From: Knufia peltigerae
Lineage: Eukaryota > Ascomycota > Eurotiomycetes > Chaetothyriales > Trichomeriaceae
Reading direction: 5' to 3'
NCBI GenBank assembly: GCA_030247855.1
Contig: JAPDRN010000164.1
Span: 1 to 64,000 of the forward strand
DNA: 64,000 bases
The notes below the pieces were generated by a model, which had not been told where the DNA came from, did not search any database, and was given only the letters and a program-made list of their open reading frames with translations. Numbering within the stretch: position 1 is the stretch's first letter; each line of letters begins with the position of its first letter. The position numbers were made by a program, and so were the translations under genes. Positions 56,277-64,000 of the stretch are shown here, one piece after another.

Positions 56277-59200
56277 TCACTTTTCGGGAGATGGGGACGA
56301 AAGGTTCGCAAAGAGCAGTTTCCAATCGGTCCGTTTGGCCAACAGACCCAGGTACCCCAGGATCCTGTAGGCGACGGTCACGCCGCCCAGGGCGATGGCG
56401 TAGGTGGCGGTGTCGACGTCGAGCCGGTACAGGTTGAGGACCTGCTCGCCGGTGGCGATGGGGCAGGGGCCGTCGGGGAGGCGCTGGCCCGCGGTGCAGG
56501 TGAAGCGGATGCCGCGGAGGCTGTAGCTCAGGAGGGCGCCGACCTGCCACTTGATGGGGGAGGCGTGGTTGACGGCGCGGAGGAAGGCGTCGACGTCGAT
56601 GCTCAGCACGCCGGCCAGGTGGATGGAGACGGAGAGGACGACGGACATGACGCTGACGGCGAGGCCCGTGTGGCGGAACATGGTGAGGAACAGGATGCCG
56701 AAGCTCTCGCCGCACGACACGACGCAAAAGGCGCAGTAGGCCGTCAGGAGGAACTGGCCCGCCGTGTAGGGGAGGTGGGCGGCGAAGACGGTGAGCACGG
56801 AGAACAACAGGCTGGCGACGACCTCCATGGGCACCTCGAGCGTGAGGTAGTAGAGGTAGAAGGCCGACAGGGGGTACGTCTTGTCCCGCTGCGACTCGTG
56901 CGTGTAAATGTCCCGCTCGGACGGGTACATGGCGATGCTGTTGAGCATGCCGACGAAGAACATGGAGCTCATGGCCTGGATGTACCCGACCCGCGTCTGG
57001 ACGGAGAAGTAGTCGTGCTTGAGCGGGGAGAAGAAGGCGGCGAGCACGATACCCAGACCCACGAGTTGCGTGACGCGCCCGGTCAGGAGGTTCGGTTGGC
57101 GCCGGAGGTTGATGAGGCCGCGGTGTAGGAGGATGGGGTATGACGTGCGGAAGGGAAGCGTGCGGCGCGTGTGCATCCCCAGACTCGCAGGTAAGGAGAG
57201 GTGTGATGCCGATGATGGGCGGTGGGGATCTTGTGGTGCTGCTGCCGGTAATGAGGTGGTCGTGGACACAAGTGTTATTGGCGGCTGTTCGACTTCTCTC
57301 TCCTTGGTCGATGACGGCGTAGGCGACGACGACGATTCAAGAGGGCCACCAGACACCAAGTCGAGTGCAAAGTCGGCTGGGTTGGCTGATTCAGGACACG
57401 TGTGTCCCTGTCGTGCAAAGTGTGGTATCATGTCCTCGACGGTGCCAGTGTAGACTACGTCGCCCCCTTTGGCGAGCAAGAGCACACCACCGAATTGTTT
57501 GAACATGTCGGAGCGAGGCTGATGGATGGAGAAGATGATTGTCCTGCCTTCGTCTGCTAAACCCTTGAGGACCTCAATGATGGAGAAAGCAGTGAACGCG
57601 TCAAGGCCCGATGTTGGTTCGTCCAGGAGCAAAACTCGTGGATCAGTCAGTATCTGAATACCTATCGACACGCGACGTTTCTCGCCGCCACTAATGCCTT
57701 TAACCATGTCGCTTCCCACAAGGGTGTCGGCACAGTCTTTCAGCCCGAGTTGTAGGAGGACTCTCTCTGCTCGTTGGATCTTTTGCTCATTCGTCATGAA
57801 CGGAGGCAGGCGTAGACGTGCGGCAAAATGAAGAGTTTCACGCACCGTCAGGGACGAGAGGAGGCCAGTGTCGTCTTGTGGAACATAAGAGCAGACTGAT
57901 GTGATAACGTCCTCAGTGGCTGTCATCCCGTTGAGAAGCATCTTCCCAGACGGCAAGTATTTTGTCATAGGTGAATTGTACAGTCGACGTGCCATTGCAT
58001 TCAGACACGAAGACTTTCCAGAGCCTGACGGACCCATGATAACATTCAGTACTCCTGGTTCGAACTGGGTGCTGATGGGGCGGAAGATATGTTTGACTGA
58101 TTTGCCCCTGAACAGGCGTTGCGTCTCTAGATCCAGCCCGAAATGGTCCAGGGTCACGGTGATACCTCTGTCCCCGTCTCCAGATCTCACAATCGCTTGC
58201 TGACTCTCAGCCTCATACATAACCTCACTATCATGTTGTTTTGCCATTTCGACTTCTGTGGTGAGGACCTGGAGAATGATCCCGGAAAGGATGAAAAAGA
58301 ACAAGACGAACCCAACCAGTACGATGATCGGCCTCCATAGCCAATTTGACGGCAAATTCAACGAAGCCAAAATGTAAGCACCGGTGTACTCTTTGCACGC
58401 CGGGTTGGAGGGTCCGCCTGGACTAGGGCAGTCATAAAAATGGCCGCGGAATTCGTTCGTACACAGGGCCCCAAATGAGTAGAAGACGTATGCCGTCCAC
58501 TTAATCCAGCGTAGCCACACTGCGATTTCTCTCGTGTTGATGAAGAAGCCGCATCCCATCGATTGCAAGGTGAAACTGAGGTTGGCAATCAAAGATGCAA
58601 TCATGAATTGTCGATTTACGCCAACACACACTGTGGCGAGATTGACCGCAATTAAATGAAGCAGGAGCTGGATGGCGAAGAAGGTGAAGAATTGACTGGC
58701 TTCGGCTCTGAATCCTGCCATGAAGTAGTAGATCACAGAATAGAAGAATGGGACGGGAAGATCCTCAAGTACGAGCCGTGCAAATCTCCTGCTGAAGATA
58801 AAGCTGACGGGTCTCATGACCCCTTCGATCCGTTCTCGGTCGTAGACCTCAATGTCAATCGTTAGTCGGTAGGTTTCAAATAGCAGAATCAAGTACCCCT
58901 GCAAAGCACAGGCCGAATACATTGCTCCTTCTCGTGATCGGATCCCAGCCAGATCGGAACCCAGTTTGTAGAATATCCAACCACTCATGATGCCCATACT
59001 CAGCGACTCTACCATACTTGCGAGAAGACCGAGTCGATCGCGGCAGGTCACGACAAAAGTCCTGCGCATGTGCACGAGCGTTTCCTGGAAAAGTTCGTTG
59101 AGCCAGTTCCCTGAACGAGCCATCTGCTTTCCATCAAAGCTCTTGCCCGTAGATATGTCTACGGTCCTGTCGATGAAGTCTGCTGACTTGACTCTCCACA

Positions 59201-60273
59201 ACTCCTGCAATGCTTGAACTCGTTCCGACGATGTGCGCTCCGACTGCTGCGAACGAAGGTCAATCGCAGCGAGGTCAATGACGAAGTCGAAAGGATTGGA
59301 GAATGGAGGCATCTTATAGCCAACTTCATCAAAGTACGATAGGCATTGTCCGATTGGTCCTGAGTAGACTGGAATTCCTCTCGACAGCAATATGAGATTA
59401 TCAACGAGTCTCCAGATCTCTGAACGAGGTTGATGGACTGAACCAAATGTTAGTGCCTAATGATGCTCGTCAAGGGGATTACTTACTTGTCATGATGACC
59501 GTTTTACCCCGCTGAGCAAGCGATTTGAGCGTCTGCACGACGTGAATCGCTGAGGCGGCGTCAAGGCCCGTGGTCGGCTCGTCCAGAATGAGAACGGGTT
59601 GGTCTGCGAGCAATTGGACGCCAATACTGGTTCGTCGTTTCTCACCGCCCGAGCAGCCCTTGTGAACATTGTCTCCGATCCTTGTCTCAGCGCAAGAACC
59701 TAGGCCGAGTTCATCGATAACGGTCTCGACCATTGCATATCGCTCTGCCTTGGTCTTGATGGTAGACAAACGCAAATCAGCTGCATACCTTAGAGTCTCC
59801 CGGACGGTCAAGCTGGGCAGGAGTACGTCTTGCTGAAGCACATAGGCTATCCCGACCTTGGACAAGTCCGCATCATGAGTCGTTTTGTTAGCGGTGTCAT
59901 ATGTGACACTGCCGGATTGCTGAAACTTTTGATCCTTGACGCGCCTAGCCACAACATTGAGGAGGGTAGTCTTTCCGGATCCGCTGGCTCCAGCGATGGC
60001 GGTCAGACTTTGGCTGGATAGGTCTGCTGATACATTCCGTAAGATGTCTTTGATGGCCGGCTTGTCCTTGCTGCGGAGGATCTTTGCCTTGAAAGCATCG
60101 GTTGAAGAGAAGAGTGGCCCAGCGGCCGGATCGACTCTGACAGACACATTTCGAATCCTGATATTTACTATGTGAGCGTTGTTTTCTCGCCCGTGAGACG
60201 ACGACACAGTTCTAGCGACATCCGTATTCTTAGCATCGAACGTCTTTTCGTCTGACACTTTTTCCGCGGCCAT
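56277..60273 (-). CDS. Full-size ABCG (White-type) transporter, NBD-TMD-NBD-TMD
   Basis: Membrane ATPase of 1315 residues; exons 60273-59487 and 59437-56277. The first nucleotide-binding domain has Walker A GASGSGKTT (95-103), signature CSGGEKRRTSIG (207-218) and Walker B LILDEPTTGLDA. The second has GPSGSGKSSCLNAM, ISGGEKRRVSIG and LLLDEPTSGLDA. Each is followed by an ABC2-type membrane domain. The domain order, the canonical Walker motifs in both halves and the moderate length resemble yeast YOL075C-like White transporters rather than PDR pumps, which carry a degenerate first NBD. Likely role: export of lipids, sterols or toxic compounds; the substrate is unknown. The 49-nt intron interrupts the first NBD exactly at TIHQPRSE. 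Odd: the last 850 bp of the gene are strikingly GC-rich compared with the rest. Confidence 0.93.
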
Positions 60274-62195
60274 TCCGTCGGAATTCGGGCGTTTTTCAAC
60301 CGAGGCGATGGTGGCGTTTGTCCGTCATCACAAGAGATTCGAGACTCGCGAGTTCAGCATCGCTCTGGATGCGTATATACGGGCAAAAGAAGCTGCCACA
60401 TCCTTCCAAGCGATGATCGTGAGCAGACATCATCAAAAACATCGCGGGGGTTCCAGTAGAAGTTTTAAAGACTCGCAATGATGGGCTCGGCATCGAATGC
60501 TGAGATGCACTTGCCTCTACCCGAGCTGGCCATGCCCGATGCTAAGAGGGTTAGGAGTCGTATACCATGCCTGAATAGGTGATGAGAGTCCCTAAGCGAA
60601 GTCACCCTCATGCCTGGAGCCAGCACTTGAGAGGCCCGCATTTCTCCGATTCGCAGGTTCAATTCCCGCGGAGTTTTAGGCTTGGATGCATACATACATA
60701 GTTGTACCCTGCGAGCACAACGGAGTGAGTCTAGGTCATCTCGACTTGGTTGAGTATATCAACTAAGGTCGGCATGCTTCACCATAGCAGTCTTGAGATT
60801 GTTTCGAATTGCCATTGATCAAGCAGCAGAAGGGGATGTTACTTCCGGGCCGGATCAAGGTCGAGCCCCTAGGCTGCTATCCCTCACTACAATAAGGATA
60901 CCATGGCCATGGCTAGGTTAGATATATTCTAGTCAGTCAGTACTGGTCAGTAAGTATGATGATCGACTTCTCGGCACCACTCAAGTGCACGTGTGGTTCA
61001 GAGTCAAGACAGCTCTCGGTTAAGTTAAACCGTGAACCTAGCAACTGATCGAATGTTCCCATCGCTGAACGATGAGTGAATCCATGTTTATGCAGAGAAG
61101 CGAGAATTGTTGATCATGCAATCGTAGAGGGTCAGGTTGAGGTGAAAACAAAGATATTTTACGGTAGAGACGGCGTGGTTGGCCTAAAAAGGGTCGCAAG
61201 ACACCCAGGTACTTTCGATGTGAGTCTTTTTAATCTTCATCAAGGAAGAAATGGAGTAACAGTGTAAACATTGTCGAGTGTCCTCAATATTGTGTCCACA
61301 CTGTAGTAGTAGAACGGGCGTAAATGGGCGTTTATTACGGTTGCAGAAATGCTTCGGAAAGTCCATGGCCGGGACATCTGGAGGCGCACTTCAGGTATTC
61401 GTATTCGTACTCGTACAGTGTTTCTACTGTAATTGTGGTGCGTAAATCACGCCTGAAAACATAAAAGCAGTCACGTGAATTTGACCGGCGCACAAAATAA
61501 TCTCAAATGTCAGTCGATCCCCAACATGATTCTGTCGCCTTCTAACCTTCTCTCACGTTATATACTTAGGGACGTCGCATTTGACATGGAGGCGCAAGCA
61601 TCGCAAGCATCGCAAGCAGAGTCCTCCTTCCTTGTTCCGGAGGTGGCGCTACCTGCTTGTTTTGATTTCAACCAATGACGGAGGTGGTGTTGGTGCGATC
61701 ATGTCCGCCGGTCCCCGGTAACGGCATGGATTGTCACTGGTCCATCTCCCATCTCCCCCGGTCTAATCGGCACGTAATTCGCAGAGTGTGATCGCTTTCT
61801 CAATGTGTCGTCGTCAACTCAAGCACAAATCCTCAACGTTTGCCGTGCCGATACCCGGGACACCCTTGTCCCTGGTCTTCCTGACCGGCGTGGCGCAGTT
61901 CACATTGGTTGTTTGTCCTTTTGGTGTCTTTTACACTCCATACAGTATGCAAAGTCATACAAAAATCTGAACGCGCATCCCAAAAAAAAGAAAGGGCCGG
62001 TACTAATGACTAACTCCGTTGCGTCCATTCGTGGGTCTGTCTGAACCAGATAAATAAGAACCTCGGGATATATCTACCTACTATCTATACTTGTGCCGCC
62101 CCCCCTCTTTCACTAAAACCAACACAGCGCAGCGGCAGTCCACCGTCGCATTTCTCGCTAGTTTTGATGTCCTTTTCCATCATCAGGGACCCATC
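60274..62195. promoter_or_regulatory. Divergent region, ABC transporter and MFS pump
   Basis: 1922 bp between opposite start codons. It contains a TATATA near 60372 about 100 bp before the ABC start, a tandem 9-mer (GCAAGCATC, about 61593-61618) and a TATTCGTATTCGTACTCG stretch (61395-61415). A GGTTCAATTCC at 60661 resembles a tRNA T-arm but has no pairing acceptor stem. No gene is supported. Confidence 0.45.
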
Positions 62196-64000
62196 ATGTC
62201 TACTCGTATCAGCAGAACTAGGACCGCCCCGGATAATCGGCCACGGCCAGCACGACAGGTCTCGAGGACCCGAGGTCCTTTAAGACGAGCCAGATCGACC
62301 CCAGACGATGACGCACACCAACTGTACTCGCCTCAATTCATGGATGACCACGGTGCTCACCACTACCACCACGGCGTGACCCGGGACGATCTGAGTGTGG
62401 CGTCGACCGCGCCGGACGAGGATGAGGAGGAGGGGGACGACGACGACACGACGAGTAGCGGTGAGTCGGTGGAGGAGGTACGGTTCGGCGTGAGAAACAC
62501 GAGGGACGTTCAAGACGTCGAAGCGAACTTGCCTGAATTAATCAAGGAAAAGTCTGCCAGATCGATCAAAGATCCGAACTTGGCAAGTTTTTTTCCCCCC
62601 CTCGGAAATGCCACACTGACGGCTCTGCTGGATCATTGAAAACTAACCATCAATTTTTATGACTGCACAGGTCACATGGGAGGACGCTGAAGACCCCGAG
62701 AATCCCAAAAACTGGACGTACAAGAAGAAATGGGCTGCCACCCTGATCGTGTCGTCCTTCACCTTCATATCACCCGTGTCGTCGTCCATGGTCGCCCCGG
62801 CCTTGAACAAAATCGGACTGGACCTGGGAGTCAACTCGGAGATTGAAAAGTCACTGATGCTGTCCATTTTCGTTTTGGCCTACGCCATCGGACCATTGTT
62901 CCTGGGGCCATTGTCGGAAATTTATGGTCGCGTGATCGTCCTACAGCTGTCCAACCTCTTCTTCCTCGCCTTCAACATCGGTTGCGGGTTCGCTCAGACA
63001 AAAGGTCAACTTATCGCCTTTCGATTCATGAGCGGGCTGGGAGGTTCAGCACCATTGGCACTCGGTGGAGGAGTCTTGAGCGACTGCTGGCGTGCAGAGG
63101 AACGAGGAAAGTCCATCAGTATCTACTCGTTGGCACCTTTGCTGGGCCCGGCAGTCGGGCCGATTGCGGGAGGTTTCATCGCGATGAAGGTATTTTCCTC
63201 TAGACAGATCTCTCCTACACTTCTGGTCGACATGACTCGTACTGACCTCTTCCCCCTCCTTTTTTTTCGCAGACAACTTGGAGATGGTGTTTTTGGTCGA
63301 CTTCGATCGTCGACGCCGGCATCCAGGTGTTGGGTGTCCTTTACCTTCGAGAAACCTACGCCCCCAAGTTACTCGCCGTCAAGGCCAAGAGACTCCGACA
63401 ACAGACCGGGAATTCCGAGTTGCACACCGAATGGGAACACCCCGACAGGACACTGGGCAAGGTCCTCAGGACGAGTCTGATCCGACCCTTTCGCCTTCTC
63501 GGTACTCAACTGATCATTCAAGTCTTGGCGATATACATGTGAGTTTTTTTTAGTTTTTGTCGTTTGTTCACTTCTTCTTCCCTTGTACATCCTGAACAAG
63601 TACACGTGCGTACCTGGACGTGAGTACGCAAATCCAACCAGATTTCACTGACAACCCCATAGGGCCTACCTCTACGGTCTCATGTATCTCGTTCTTTCCA
63701 CCTTCCCCACCGTCTGGACCGAAACCTACCACGAACAGACCGGAATCGGCGGCCTCAACTACATATCTCTCGGGTTGGGTTTCTTCCTGGGCACCCAGAT
63801 CTGCGCCCCCATCAACGACCGGATCTACCGCAAGTTGAAGTTGCGCAACAACAACGTCGGCAAGCCGGAATTCCGGGTCCCCTTGATGATCCCAGGCGCC
63901 ATATTGGTCCCCATCGGTCTGTTCGTCTACGGTTGGTCGAGTTACGAACGCACCCACTGGGTCGTCCCCAATGTCGGCGCCGCCATCTTCGCGGCGGGCA
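62196..64000 (+). CDS. MFS multidrug/polyamine transporter, DHA1 type, 3' end beyond window
   Basis: Plasma-membrane drug:H+ antiporter; exons 62196-62582, 62671-63189, 63273-63538 and from 63663 onward past the edge. The cytosolic N-terminus is long, His/Asp/Glu-rich and disordered (about 125 residues). Then DAEDPENPKNWTYKKKW, the universal entry motif of DHA1 12-TM pumps (Tpo1/Flr1/Bcmfs1 group), leads into TM1. Further signatures are GPLFLGPLSEIYGRV (motif A), RFMSGLGGSAPLALGGGVLSD, LAPLLGPAVGPIAGGFI (motif C of antiporters), TTWRWCFW, and LRETYAPKLL. Seven to eight membrane segments lie within the window. The first intron uses a GC donor (gcaagt), needed to keep the frame into VTWEDAEDPENP. 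Together with the ABCG gene 1.9 kb away it gives two efflux-type genes side by side. Confidence 0.92.

Noticed and set aside
55071..57128. Antisense frames of 272 and 320 codons over the SDR and ABC genes
   Set aside because: They arise from the GC-rich block. Their translations are low in complexity (His/Arg/Gly/Asp rich), and the sense strands carry clear domain motifs.
60652..60680. GGTTCAATTCC as a tRNA B-box
   Set aside because: The T-stem has a mismatch and there is no matching acceptor strand upstream.
61593..61618. Short tandem repeat considered as a CRISPR-like or minisatellite array
   Set aside because: Fewer than three units of 9 nt without spacers; CRISPR arrays do not occur in nuclear fungal DNA.

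Overview
The window is nuclear DNA of a filamentous ascomycete (Pezizomycotina). Almost every gene has short spliceosomal introns, mostly 46-124 nt, with GTRNGT donors, CTAAC/CTAAT-like branch sites and YAG acceptors. The gene set is typical of that group: three Zn2Cys6 regulators, two Dal5-type permeases, a WC-1 blue-light receptor, a PX-PLD phospholipase D, a DUF3176 membrane protein and an HPC2-type histone chaperone. An order such as Chaetothyriales or Eurotiales is possible, but I cannot fix it from sequence alone. I assembled 21 protein-coding genes by eye. All complete models splice to a length divisible by three. There is no convincing tRNA, rRNA, transposon or CRISPR array.

Layout. 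0-6.5 kb: a P450 cut by the window edge, a divergent Zn2Cys6 regulator and a Dal5-like MFS permease, which looks like a small regulated uptake/oxidation cluster. 7-10.6 kb: a DUF218 protein converging on the cohesin acetyltransferase ECO1. 10.6-16 kb: a gene-poor stretch holding a second Dal5-like permease and an ORF with one in-frame stop. 16-24.2 kb: a conserved unknown protein and phospholipase D. 24.9-29.3 kb: a Zn2Cys6 regulator divergent from a secreted aspartic protease. 30.4-31.4 kb: a Ras-family GTPase with an unusual C-terminus. 33.4-39.4 kb: a metal-dependent amidohydrolase, a Zn2Cys6 regulator and a fumarylacetoacetase-type hydrolase, which together look like a catabolic cluster. 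40.5-43 kb: a DUF3176 protein. 44.2-54.1 kb: housekeeping and regulatory genes (WC-1, HPC2, RPAP1/Rba50). 54.8-64 kb: a short-chain dehydrogenase, a full-size ABCG transporter and a DHA1-type MFS pump that runs off the right edge.

Working together. Cluster logic is strongest where a Zn2Cys6 gene shares a short divergent promoter with an enzyme gene: P450/regulator (435 bp) and regulator/FAH (455 bp). Points worth a second look are a possible frameshift in the P450, a 12-nt microexon, a GC-AG intron, two 54-nt introns that could be retained in frame, a Ras protein ending in CCG instead of CAAX, a sharp GC-rich block crossing two unrelated genes at 55.2-57.2 kb, and an over-represented intergenic nonamer, TACGGAGTA.
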